NCBI GenBank assembly: GCA_963752965.1
Contig: CAVWAJ010000017.1
Span: 310,001-374,000, forward strand
Length of the DNA stretch: 64,000 bases
Reading direction: 5' to 3'
DNA from: QHXW01 sp963752965
GTDB taxonomy: Bacteria > Acidobacteriota > Terriglobia > Bryobacterales > Bryobacteraceae
The notes beneath the pieces were generated by a model. It did no database searches. It saw only the letters and a list, made by a program, of their open reading frames with translations, and was not told the origin of the DNA. Positions 1 to 7,468 of the stretch are shown here, piece by piece. Positions within the stretch are counted from its first letter, which is position 1. Every line of letters begins with the position of its first letter. Both the position numbers and the translations under genes were made by a program.

Positions 1-2
1 CC

Positions 3-326
3 TGGCGCTTGAGGGCGCTTCTGGAGAAGCTCGGCGCGGGCACCTATGTTTCCGCACGTGGCTCTTTCCCCTACATGAAAGAGGACGGAGTATTTCCACT
101 TACGCAACTGCCGACTTACTTTCAGAATCACATTCCGCGTGCCTATCCACAGCACGGCTCGGAGGCGTTCGTTCCCAGGCTGTCGTGTCTGGATGCGCTG
201 GCGAACCTCGACCCGGCGGAGGTACGCACCATATTGCAGGGCACAGACTGGTGGCAGAACTGGGAGGAACGGGTGGTGGCGGAAGAGACTGCTTCGCGGC
301 AGGAGCTGGCGTCTCAAGAAACCTGA
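3..326 (+). CDS. Unrecognised protein, 5' end outside the window
   Basis: The frame is open from the window edge to a TGA, so this is the C-terminal part (about 107 residues) of a longer gene. It contains aromatic stretches (SFPYMKEDG, TDWWQNWEE) and a charged, Glu-rich tail. I do not recognise a family or catalytic motif. It lies 34 bases upstream of the pseudaminic-acid-associated methylase on the same strand, so it probably belongs to the same surface-sugar cluster, but that is inference from position only. A TTG at base 9 could be read as a start, but the frame stays open further 5', so truncation by the window edge is more likely. Confidence 0.5.
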   Translation, partial: WRLRALLEKLGAGTYVSARGSFPYMKEDGVFPLTQLPTYFQNHIPRAYPQHGSEAFVPRLSCLDALANLDPAEVRTILQGTDWWQNWEERVVAEETASRQELASQET

Positions 327-360
327 GAGTTCGCGGGAGACCGGCCACTACTCTTACTTC

Positions 361-1020
361 ATGCACAATGGGCGTTACGAAACCGATCAGGAGGCGTTTT
401 GGGCCGGAAACTTCGGAGACGCCTACATTGAGCGAAATCGCGGCAACAGGCACCTGGCGACGAAGCTCGCCGTGCTCAGCAAGATTCTCTCGTCATCCGA
501 CGAAGTATCTTCAGTGATTGAGCTGGGAGCAAACATTGGCCTGAACTTAGAAGCGTTGCACAGGCTGCTGCCAGCTGCCAAATTGACCGCGGTGGAAATC
601 AACCACAAAGCCGTAATCGAGCTAAGGCGCATGGATTGGATTCAGACGCACGAGGGCTCCGTATTTCAGTTTCAGCCTGAGGCGCCGGCCGACCTGGTGC
701 TCGCTTCCGGTTTGCTGATCCACATTCACCCCGAGAGGCTGCCCGATGTGTACCGGACAATGTATATCGCCAGCCGGAAGTACATTTGTCTGATGGAGTA
801 TTACAATCCCACGGCCGTCGAGGTCCCATATAGAGGAAACCGGGAAAGACTGTTTAAGCGGGACTTCGCGGGTGAAATGCTGGACACTTATCCCGATCTT
901 AAGTTATCAGCGTATGGATTCCAGTACCATCGCGATGCCAATTTTCCGGCGGACGATGTCAATTGGTTCTTGATGGAGAGGCGGCAGCCATTGCCACGGC
1001 CTCAGCCACCGGAAATCTGA
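361..1020 (+). CDS. Pseudaminic acid biosynthesis-associated methylase
   Basis: A 219-residue SAM-dependent methyltransferase-like protein. The opening QEAFWAGNFGDAYIERN is the signature of the methylase family found beside pseudaminic acid genes (TIGR03587 type). It is followed by a glycine-rich SAM site, VIELGANIGLN, about 50 residues in. The substrate is unknown for the family; modification of a sugar or glycan intermediate is assumed. The frame runs open further upstream, but family similarity starts only at the ATG at 361 and the upstream part overlaps the preceding gene in another frame, so I chose this start; no strong ribosome site is visible. It is followed after 60 bases by pseB and pseC, which supports the assignment. 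Confidence 0.85.
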   Translation: MHNGRYETDQEAFWAGNFGDAYIERNRGNRHLATKLAVLSKILSSSDEVSSVIELGANIGLNLEALHRLLPAAKLTAVEINHKAVIELRRMDWIQTHEGSVFQFQPEAPADLVLASGLLIHIHPERLPDVYRTMYIASRKYICLMEYYNPTAVEVPYRGNRERLFKRDFAGEMLDTYPDLKLSAYGFQYHRDANFPADDVNWFLMERRQPLPRPQPPEI

Positions 1021-1080
1021 GAGTTCGCGCGGAATCGGCTACTAACTTATTCAAAGCGTAGCGCGAGGTAAGTCCTCTCC

Positions 1081-2082
1081 ATGGAATGGTCCCGAGTAAG
1101 CGTCCTGGTCACCGGCGGCACCGGTTCGTTCGGTAAGAAGTTCGCCGAAATCATGCTGCGCGATTACCACCCTAAGAAACTCATTGTCTTCAGCCGCGGT
1201 GAGTTGAAACAGCATGAAATGCGTACAGGCGGATTTGACCACGAGGCCTTGCGATATTTCATCGGCGATGTTCGCGACGAAAGCCGCCTTCGCCGGGCCA
1301 TGAGCGGCGTGGACCTCGTGGTGCATGCCGCGGCTCTGAAACAAGTCCCCGCTTGCGAATATAATCCGGTCGAGGCTGTAGCCACCAACATCAACGGGGC
1401 GAGAAACGTGGTAGACGCCGCTTTGGATACGGGGGTCGAGAAAGTCCTCGCACTCAGCACTGACAAAGCGGTGAATCCAGTCAACCTATACGGGGCCACC
1501 AAGCTGGTGGCCGAGAAGCTCTTTGTCCAGGCGAATGCATATAGCGGCGCGGGCCCCACGCGTTTCAGTTGCGTGCGTTACGGGAACGTGCTGGGTAGCC
1601 GAGGTAGCGTCATTCCGCTGTTTCGTTCCCAACGCGACTCCGGAAAGGTGACCATTACCGACGTTCGCATGACCAGGTTCTGGATGACTCTCGAACAGGG
1701 AGTGCGTTTCGTAATCCGCGCCATCGAAAACATGCACGGAGGGGAAGTGTTTGTACCGAAAATTCCCAGCATGAGCATCGTGGACATGGCCGCGGCCATT
1801 GCGCCGGGTTGCCAGCGGGTTCCGGTCGGAATCCGCGCTGGCGAGAAGCTCCATGAAGTGCTGGTGGCGGAGGACGAAGCCCGCAACGCGGTGGAGTTCG
1901 ACGACATGTTCGTAATCCGTCCGGCGCACTCCTGGTGGTCGGACGGAAACTGGTCGGAGGGACGTTCTTTGCCCGACGGGTTTCGCTTTTCGAGCGATCT
2001 GAACTCCCGCTGGCTCACGCCCGTGCAGTTGCGCGAAATGGCTGGTGAAGAGGCTGGTTGCGAGTTAGCCGGCACTCGATGA
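1081..2082 (+). CDS. pseB: UDP-N-acetylglucosamine 4,6-dehydratase (inverting), PseB
   Basis: A short-chain dehydrogenase of the FlaA1/PseB type that removes water from UDP-GlcNAc and inverts C5, the first step to pseudaminic acid. The NADP-binding loop TGGTGSFG is at residues 11-18. The catalytic group is visible as D128, K129, Y137 and K141 in STDKAVNPVNLYGATK, the same arrangement as FlaA1 (which uses D132, K133, Y141). The length of 333 residues is normal. A GAGGTAAG ribosome site lies about 10 bases before the ATG. The stop is 7 bases before pseC, so the two are probably co-transcribed and translated together. Confidence 0.93.
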   Translation: MEWSRVSVLVTGGTGSFGKKFAEIMLRDYHPKKLIVFSRGELKQHEMRTGGFDHEALRYFIGDVRDESRLRRAMSGVDLVVHAAALKQVPACEYNPVEAVATNINGARNVVDAALDTGVEKVLALSTDKAVNPVNLYGATKLVAEKLFVQANAYSGAGPTRFSCVRYGNVLGSRGSVIPLFRSQRDSGKVTITDVRMTRFWMTLEQGVRFVIRAIENMHGGEVFVPKIPSMSIVDMAAAIAPGCQRVPVGIRAGEKLHEVLVAEDEARNAVEFDDMFVIRPAHSWWSDGNWSEGRSLPDGFRFSSDLNSRWLTPVQLREMAGEEAGCELAGTR

Positions 2083-2089
2083 GACGCGC

Positions 2090-3262
2090 GTGGACTGCGA
2101 ACCCTTACCTTACGGCCGGCACTCGATAGACGAGGATGACATTCAGGAGGTGGTCAAGGTCCTCCGTTCGGGCTGGCTGACCACCGGTCCTACCGTTGCG
2201 GCTTTCGAGCGGGCGATTGCGGATTACACCGGAGCGAAGCATGCAGTCGCCGTGGCGAACGGCACCGCGGCGCTTCATGCGGCCATGTTCGCATTGGAAA
2301 TCGGGCCCGGCGATGAGGTGATCGTTCCGCCGCTGACATTTGTCGCGACAGCGAATTGCATCGCTTTTCTGGGGGCGCGCCCGGTGTTCGCAGATGTCGA
2401 GCGGGATACTCTGCTTCTGGATCCAAAACGAGTCGAGGAAATAATCTCTGCCAAGACTAGAGCCATCATCGCGGTCGACTACGCTGGGCACCCTTGCGAC
2501 TATGACGCTCTCAGGAAGATCGCCCACGAGCATGGCCTCGCGCTCGTAGCGGACGCTTGCCACTCGCTTGGCGGGTCGTATCACAACCGCAATGTCGGCA
2601 CTCTGGCGGATCTTACCGCCTTCAGTTTTCATCCGGTGAAACCCATCACGACAGGAGAAGGAGGAATGGTCGCGACAGACGATGCTGACTTCGCGCGCCG
2701 GATGCGTGCGTTTCGAAATCATGGCATCACTACGGATCACCGGGAGCGGGCCTTGGCGGAAACGTGGTACTACGAGATGACTGAATTGGGGTACAACTAT
2801 CGGCTTTGCGACTTGCAGTGCGCTCTAGGGATCAGCCAACTCCACAAGCTTCCCGGGTGGATGGCGCGACGCCAGCAGATCGCCCGCCAGTATGCGGCAG
2901 CGTTTGCAAACAGCCCAGTGGCCACGCCGCTTGCCGTCATGAGCGGGGTTTCACACGCCCGTCATCTCTATGTTGTGCGCGTGAATCCGGATGTGGGGAG
3001 GGATACGCTGTTGTCCGGGCTGCGAGCGAAAGGAATCGGGGCTAATGTTCATTACATCCCGGTTCATTTGCACCCATATTACAGGCAGCAATACGGCGGG
3101 AAGCCAGGGATGTGTCCGATCGCGGAAGAAGCCTACCGGCACATCGTTTCGCTGCCAATATTTCCTCGAATGACAGACGCAGACGTTCGGCGTGTCACGC
3201 ACGAAGTCGAAGAACTTGCTCCAAGTGCTCAGCCTGCTGATAGCACCCGTGCGCGCCGGTGA
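2090..3262 (+). CDS. pseC: UDP-4-amino-4,6-dideoxy-N-acetyl-beta-L-altrosamine transaminase, PseC
   Basis: A 390-residue PLP-dependent aminotransferase of the DegT/DnrJ/EryC1 fold, the second step of pseudaminic acid synthesis, acting on the PseB product. The PLP lysine is K184 in FHPVKPITTGEGG, almost the same position as in Helicobacter PseC. The opening PYGRHSIDEDDI and the segment GWLTTGPTVAAFE are typical of the family. Translation begins with GTG 7 bases after pseB. The later genes of the pathway (PseG, PseH, PseI, PseF) are not downstream; they may lie left of the window. Confidence 0.92.
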   Translation: MDCEPLPYGRHSIDEDDIQEVVKVLRSGWLTTGPTVAAFERAIADYTGAKHAVAVANGTAALHAAMFALEIGPGDEVIVPPLTFVATANCIAFLGARPVFADVERDTLLLDPKRVEEIISAKTRAIIAVDYAGHPCDYDALRKIAHEHGLALVADACHSLGGSYHNRNVGTLADLTAFSFHPVKPITTGEGGMVATDDADFARRMRAFRNHGITTDHRERALAETWYYEMTELGYNYRLCDLQCALGISQLHKLPGWMARRQQIARQYAAAFANSPVATPLAVMSGVSHARHLYVVRVNPDVGRDTLLSGLRAKGIGANVHYIPVHLHPYYRQQYGGKPGMCPIAEEAYRHIVSLPIFPRMTDADVRRVTHEVEELAPSAQPADSTRARR

Positions 3263-3328
3263 AACGCCGGACTGCGTCGTCTCGCTGCAGAAGGCTGGAT
3301 TTTGCTATCATCTCCAGGCCACCACATT

Positions 3329-4096
3329 ATGGGGATCCTTGGATGCGTTTCCTACAAAGCCTTGAGGAAAGCATTCTTCGTTCTGCTTTGTGCTTCTTTC
3401 AGTTACGCAACTTCGATTGTCGTAATTAGGACGCCAGATCATATTATTGTTGCGTCTGACAGCCTGTTCCGTACTGGGTCTGGTCAGGAAATGGGCTGCA
3501 AGATTAAGCATGAAGGGGTGGTGTACTTTGCCAGCGCCGGGATCGTCGAGAACAATAACACCGGTTTTAAAGTGAACAACATCGCTCAACTAGCCATCCA
3601 ACAGGGATTCTATGACGTAAAGAGCAGCGCACGCGTGTTCAGCTCCATGGTCATCACCCCGTTTATCGGTGCACTCGAAGAACTTCGCCGTAAACATCCT
3701 GATTTCTACGCAAGGCAAGTAGAGCATAGGCCACAACCGCTGCAGGTCGTTTTCATGCGGCGGAGCACTGCCCCGGCGTTCGTCGTCATTTATTTAACAG
3801 TGGAGAGTCCTATTGGCGTTCCCGTGAAAGTTAAAAGCCATAGTCTGGAGTGTCCCGGCGACGGTTGCCCAAACGGATATGGCGCGAGGTTGCTGGGAGA
3901 CACTGACGCCGCACAACGAGCCAGCAAGGCCGCCGGTTTTTGGAATGCCGGTGAGGTCGAGGGCGCACGAAAACTCGTTGAGGCAGAGATCGCAGACGCT
4001 CCGGGCAGTGTTGGGCCGCCAATCGATATTCTCCGGCTGGACATCAACGGTCCGCACTGGATTTTCCAGAAGCAACAATGCAAGGACAGTAATTAA
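3329..4096 (+). CDS. Secreted proteasome-like Ntn-hydrolase (predicted)
   Basis: A 255-residue protein with a signal peptide (basic RK, then FFVLLCASFSYA) and a plausible signal-peptidase cut after SYA at residue 27. The predicted mature chain begins TSIVVIRTPDHIIVASDS. Counted from that Thr, Asp falls at 17 and Lys at 33, the same spacing as the T1/D17/K33 catalytic set of proteasome beta subunits and HslV, and a Gly sits near position 44 (FASAG), close to the conserved G47. The C-terminal part has two Cys (LECPGDGC) and is not recognisable. I infer an exported threonine hydrolase or a non-proteolytic relative. The ATG at 3329 was chosen; a TTG at 3362 would give a shorter leader with the same cut site. 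Its end overlaps the recombinase gene by 4 bases. Confidence 0.65.
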   Translation: MGILGCVSYKALRKAFFVLLCASFSYATSIVVIRTPDHIIVASDSLFRTGSGQEMGCKIKHEGVVYFASAGIVENNNTGFKVNNIAQLAIQQGFYDVKSSARVFSSMVITPFIGALEELRRKHPDFYARQVEHRPQPLQVVFMRRSTAPAFVVIYLTVESPIGVPVKVKSHSLECPGDGCPNGYGARLLGDTDAAQRASKAAGFWNAGEVEGARKLVEAEIADAPGSVGPPIDILRLDINGPHWIFQKQQCKDSN

Positions 4097-4941
4097 TCCT
4101 CAGTGCGTTTCGGCTTTCCCGATGCGGGATACTCCCTCCTTATCCTCGGATTTGGACTAAACGCTAGTTCTCTATCGGAAGTGACGCGGCGCAGTACTGC
4201 TGAGACATAGTGAATGGCCCTGTGGCGCAGTGTGTGCGGGTGGATGGCTTTCGTGATGCCTGCTCGACGGCTGGCCTCCCGGCAGACATGCCAGACCGCT
4301 TTATTCGTAATCGGCTGGTCCATACGGCGCATCTGCAGGCTCGGGAACAGCCACCCGTTCTTTCGTTTCAAGAAGCGGTAATAGGTGCGAAGCTGATCGA
4401 GCAGCTTCGGACTGAGCGGAACCTCCCGATCCTTGCCGCCTTTGCCCTGGCGGATGCGGATCACCATGCGCTCCTTGTCGATGTCCTCTGGACGCAGACG
4501 GCACAACTCGGAGCGGCGCACGCCAGTGGAGTACAAGGTCATGAGGATAGTGCGGTGCCGCAGGTTGCAGGTGGAGTCGATGAGGCGTGCCACTTCCTCT
4601 CGGCTCAGTACGACGGGGATTTGCCGACGGGGCAGTTTGGGCAGGGGCAGATCATCGCGCGAGAGGCGCGGCTTCAGGACGTTGTTGAGCAGGAACCGCA
4701 GCGCGGCTGTGTGCACAGAGACCGTCCTGGGGTGGAGCTTCCGCTCCTGCAGAAGGTGCAGTTGATATTCCCGGACATGCTCCGTGCCGAGCTGATCGGG
4801 GGAGCGGTGGAAATACGCAGCGAACTGCCGCATCGCGCCGACGTAGCTCCATGCGGTAGCTTGAGAGTGATTACGGCGCTCGAGTTCCTCGAGCACCCTT
4901 TTTCGAAGTTGGTCACAGGGATCTCCTTGTGCCCCACACAC
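4093..4941 (-). CDS. Tyrosine recombinase (XerC/D-like integrase), internally deleted
   Basis: About 283 residues from a GTG at 4941. The N-terminal SAM-like domain (LRKRVLEELERRN, YVGAMRQFAAYFHRSP) and the catalytic domain (TLYSTGVRRSELCRLRPEDI with the first Arg; GKGGKDREVPL with the Lys; HPHTLRH with HxxR) are clear, of the type often carried with transposons. After TLRH the roughly 29 residues that normally hold the LLGH motif are missing, and the sequence resumes at HYVSAVLRR, which resembles the tyrosine segment. Loss of this block, with the second catalytic His, probably makes it inactive. The start is weak, and the open frame continues towards the intron boundary at 5134, so the N-terminus may have been altered by the insertion. 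Confidence 0.75.
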   Translation of the reverse strand: MCGAQGDPCDQLRKRVLEELERRNHSQATAWSYVGAMRQFAAYFHRSPDQLGTEHVREYQLHLLQERKLHPRTVSVHTAALRFLLNNVLKPRLSRDDLPLPKLPRRQIPVVLSREEVARLIDSTCNLRHRTILMTLYSTGVRRSELCRLRPEDIDKERMVIRIRQGKGGKDREVPLSPKLLDQLRTYYRFLKRKNGWLFPSLQMRRMDQPITNKAVWHVCREASRRAGITKAIHPHTLRHRAIHYVSAVLRRVTSDRELAFSPNPRIRREYPASGKPKRTED

Positions 4942-5475
4942 TATCGGTTCAGGCCGACTGCCGCATCTTTCACATACGCGTAGCGTCCGCCGCGCTAGCG
5001 GCTTTGTTGTGTGCTGGGCATGCCCAGCAGCTTGGAGATGAAAGTCCTCTGCCCAACCTGATGGAGGTGAAGGGCTAGTGATGATGCAAGGGCTATCGCC
5101 GTGAGGCGGGGTCCGAAAGAAGCATGGATCAAATGTGCGAGTCGATGGACAAGAACCGGATACAAGGCGCCAGCATCGGACGAGCGGGCAACTTATCGCG
5201 AAGTCCATATCCATCAAGGGTGCGAAGCGTAGATCCGGCGACTGTGCACAGAAGGCGGCTGAGCTTACCCCAGGAGATCTGTTCCGCGTCGCTTCGGCGA
5301 CTGAGACTGTCGAAAGATGGCCTGACCGCGGAGCAGAAGTCAGCAGAGGGCATATTAGGTCGTGACTGTCGGCAAGACTAGTGAGGCACTCCGAATGCCG
5401 AAAGGCGGAGAAATGGATAGGCCAAGCCGGGAACGACGACCGAAGGCCCAAACGAGAAGGAGCGGCCAGTAGGCC

Positions 5476-6873
5476 ATGAATCTCAAGGACGACGAACAGC
5501 AGAATATCCAGATCGAACTGGACTTCTCTACCGTGCTGACGGGTGAAGCCCGAGAGGCCGGAAGGGAAGGGACCGAGTCGTTCGGGGCGACGAATGGATC
5601 CGAAAGCCCAGCCAGCACGAATCGATTGATGGAGGAAGTATGTGAGCGAGAAAACCTGAAGGAAGCATTGCGGCGGGTGAAGGCGAATAAAGGTAGTGCG
5701 GGCGTCGATGGGATGACCGTCGGCGGAATCACCGACTACTTGAAACAGCACTGGCCAGCCATCCGGGAACAACTGTTGAGTGGGACTTACGAACCGCAGC
5801 CGGTGAGACGGGCGGAAATCCCGAAGCCGGACGGAGGAGGTGTCAGAAAATTAGGCATTCCTTCGGTGCTGGATCGATTTATCCAGCAGGCGGTGATGCA
5901 GGTTCTGCAGAGGCAGTGGGACCGGACGTTTTCCGATCACAGCTATGGGTTCCGGCCGGGGCGGTCGGCTCATCAAGCGGTGGCCCAGGCGCAGCAGTAT
6001 ATCGCCGAAGGTCACAGCTGGTGCGTGGATCTTGATCTGGAGAAATTTTTCGATCGAGTCAATCACGACAAACTGATGGGTCAAATCGCCAAACGGGTCG
6101 AGGACAAGCGGCTGCTGAAGCTCATCCGGGCATTCTTGAATGCTGGGGTGATGGAGGACGGGTTGGTCAGCCCTAGCGTGGAAGGGACTCCACAAGGTGG
6201 TCCACTTTCGCCACTGCTGAGTAACCTCGTGCTCGACGAACTCGACCGAGAGTTGGAGCGCCGGGGCCATCGCTTCGTTCGATACGCGGACGACTGTAAT
6301 ATCTACGTTCGCAGCGAGTGGGCGGGGCAACGGGTGATGGAGAGCATTACGCGATTCATTACGCAAAAGCTCAAACTCAAGGTGAACGAGGCGAAGAGTG
6401 CGGTGGCGCGACCGCAGGAGCGAAAGTTTCTTGGGTTCAGCTTCACGGCTGGTCCGGAGGTCAAGCGCGTTATTGCGCCGAAGGCTCTGGATCGGTTTAA
6501 GCGGCGAGTCCGGGAGATCACGCGACGGGCAAAAGGCGTCAGCATGGAGACGACGATGGAGGAACTGGCACCGTATATGCGGGGCTGGCGCAGCTATTTC
6601 GGCTTCTGCGAAACGCCCGAGGTGTTGATCGGCTTGACCCGCTGGGTCCGGTTACGACTCAGGGCAGCTCTGTGGCGGCAGTGGAAAACACAACGTCGTC
6701 GCCGGGCGGCTCTTTTGGAACTTGGGGTTCTCCCGCGGCTGGCCAATAATACGGCGGGCAGTGGGCTCGGCCCTTGGTACCTCGCACGGGCCAAAGCTCT
6801 TTCTGTAGGGCTTTCGAATGCGTACTTCAAATCGCTTGGGCTTCCATCATTGTTCGAGGAAGTGCCGGCGTAA
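5476..6873 (+). CDS. ltrA: Group II intron reverse transcriptase/maturase
   Basis: 465 residues. The reverse-transcriptase core runs from about residue 50 to 300: IPKPDGGGVRKLGIPSVLDR, YGFRPGRSAHQA, the catalytic motif VDLDLEKFFD, GTPQGGPLSPLLSN and RYADD with YADD at 270-273. A maturase domain follows (RKFLGFSF, then IAPKALDRFKRRVREITRR). There is no HNH endonuclease domain; the chain ends about 150 residues after the maturase segment. It splices its host intron and copies it into DNA, probably by an endonuclease-independent route. No frameshift or stop is present, so the element may still be functional. Confidence 0.95.
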   Translation: MNLKDDEQQNIQIELDFSTVLTGEAREAGREGTESFGATNGSESPASTNRLMEEVCERENLKEALRRVKANKGSAGVDGMTVGGITDYLKQHWPAIREQLLSGTYEPQPVRRAEIPKPDGGGVRKLGIPSVLDRFIQQAVMQVLQRQWDRTFSDHSYGFRPGRSAHQAVAQAQQYIAEGHSWCVDLDLEKFFDRVNHDKLMGQIAKRVEDKRLLKLIRAFLNAGVMEDGLVSPSVEGTPQGGPLSPLLSNLVLDELDRELERRGHRFVRYADDCNIYVRSEWAGQRVMESITRFITQKLKLKVNEAKSAVARPQERKFLGFSFTAGPEVKRVIAPKALDRFKRRVREITRRAKGVSMETTMEELAPYMRGWRSYFGFCETPEVLIGLTRWVRLRLRAALWRQWKTQRRRRAALLELGVLPRLANNTAGSGLGPWYLARAKALSVGLSNAYFKSLGLPSLFEEVPA

Positions 6874-6882
6874 CCATCTCGA

Positions 6883-6951
6883 ACCGCCGTGTACGGACCC
6901 GTACGCACGGTGGTGTGGCAGGGGTCGGCGGGTGACCGCCGCCCCTATGCC
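6883..6951 (+). ncRNA. Group II intron domains V and VI
   Basis: Domain V folds as a 9-bp lower stem (6883-6891 with 6906-6914, one G-U pair), a two-base bulge CG at 6904-6905, and a 4-bp upper stem TACG/CGTA closed by GACC. The catalytic triad reads CGC (6885-6887), which I associate with IIC introns. Domain VI pairs GGCAGGGG.CGGCGG with CCGCCG.CCCCT.TGCC, leaving A6947 bulged as the branch point. All pairs were checked by hand on the sequence. Confidence 0.85.
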
Positions 6952-7026
6952 AATCATACGGTTATAACGGAGTTGACCGAGCCGCTGCGAAAATGGTCTT
7001 CGATCATCACGCAACAATGACTTCGG

Positions 7027-7122
7027 CCATCGCATCTTGCCCGCCATGGCCTTCAGCAATACGTCGTGCAACTTCATCATCCGCTTCACTTCCGCAACGG
7101 AGTACGCCTGGTTGGGATCCAC
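7027..7122 (-). pseudogene. ISNCY-like transposase, N-terminal stub
   Basis: The first 32 residues, starting MDPNQAYSVAEVKRMM and continuing to LLKAMAGKMRW, match the opening of ISNCY-family transposases, which then continue with an AAEIIG helix-turn-helix. Here the similarity ends abruptly after KMRW and the frame runs into unrelated sequence. The rest of the transposase is absent. The upstream bases contain TGTCCGGTTTCATTAGC and TGTCCGCTTTGACC (minus strand), which may be the terminal repeat region of the same insertion sequence. It lies just outside the intron 3' end. Confidence 0.55.
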
Positions 7123-7398
7123 CCTTCCAGGCTCCTCCGCCGCTGGTCAAAGCGGACAGATCACGTGCTAATGAAACCGGACACATCATAAGCTAACGAC
7201 ACGACGCACCGGCAACGAGCTGGTGAGTGAAATTATTGTGCTAAAATCTTCGGCGCTCTCCTTATGCGTGCACACACTTCCACCGCGTACACCTCCCGGT
7301 ATCCAACAAACACAACCGCCCATCGTGGGCCGAGTGTAGCCTTTACCCGGGCCAACCGGGAGGGAGCCGAGGGATGGAACGCCAGGTGGCATAGGGAG

Positions 7399-7425
7399 GC
7401 GAAAAGAAAAAAGTATTCTTTTCGC
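7399..7425. repeat. Perfect 10-bp inverted repeat upstream of the esterase-like gene
   Basis: GCGAAAAGAA and TTCTTTTCGC form a perfect 10-bp stem with a 7-base A-rich loop, ending 43 bases before the ATG of the hydrolase gene. It could be an operator or an RNA hairpin in the leader. There is no T-run to make it a classical terminator in the + direction. The stretch between the transposase stub and this repeat holds no gene I can recognise. Confidence 0.6.
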
Positions 7426-7468
7426 TGAGTTGTCGATCACGTGAGTTTTGCAAATATAAGGGGGATGT

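Larger units (their letters stand above)
5135..6954 (+). mobile_element. Group II intron, complete
   Basis: The 5' end begins GTGCGAG, matching the GUGYG rule. About 340 bases of structured RNA precede the intron-encoded protein. After the protein comes a domain V hairpin and a domain VI helix with an unpaired A at 6947, seven bases before the proposed 3' end (CAAT). The element is about 1,820 bases. It lies between the damaged recombinase gene and an ISNCY-like transposase stub, so it entered DNA that already was, or has since become, a mobile-element patch. The boundaries rest on motif reading; the 3' end could move by a base or two. Confidence 0.85.

Noticed and set aside
3329..4096. Assignment to Anbu or HslV
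   Set aside because: Those proteins have no signal peptide, and HslU or the Anbu partner genes are absent; only the active-site layout is shared.
4210..4983. Long plus-strand open frame opposite the recombinase
   Set aside because: It is the antiparallel image of the recombinase gene and shows no family motif, while the minus-strand frame has clear catalytic motifs.
5476..6873. Reverse transcriptase as part of a retron, DGR or defence system
   Set aside because: Flanking domain V and VI helices, a GUGYG 5' end and a maturase domain identify a group II intron.
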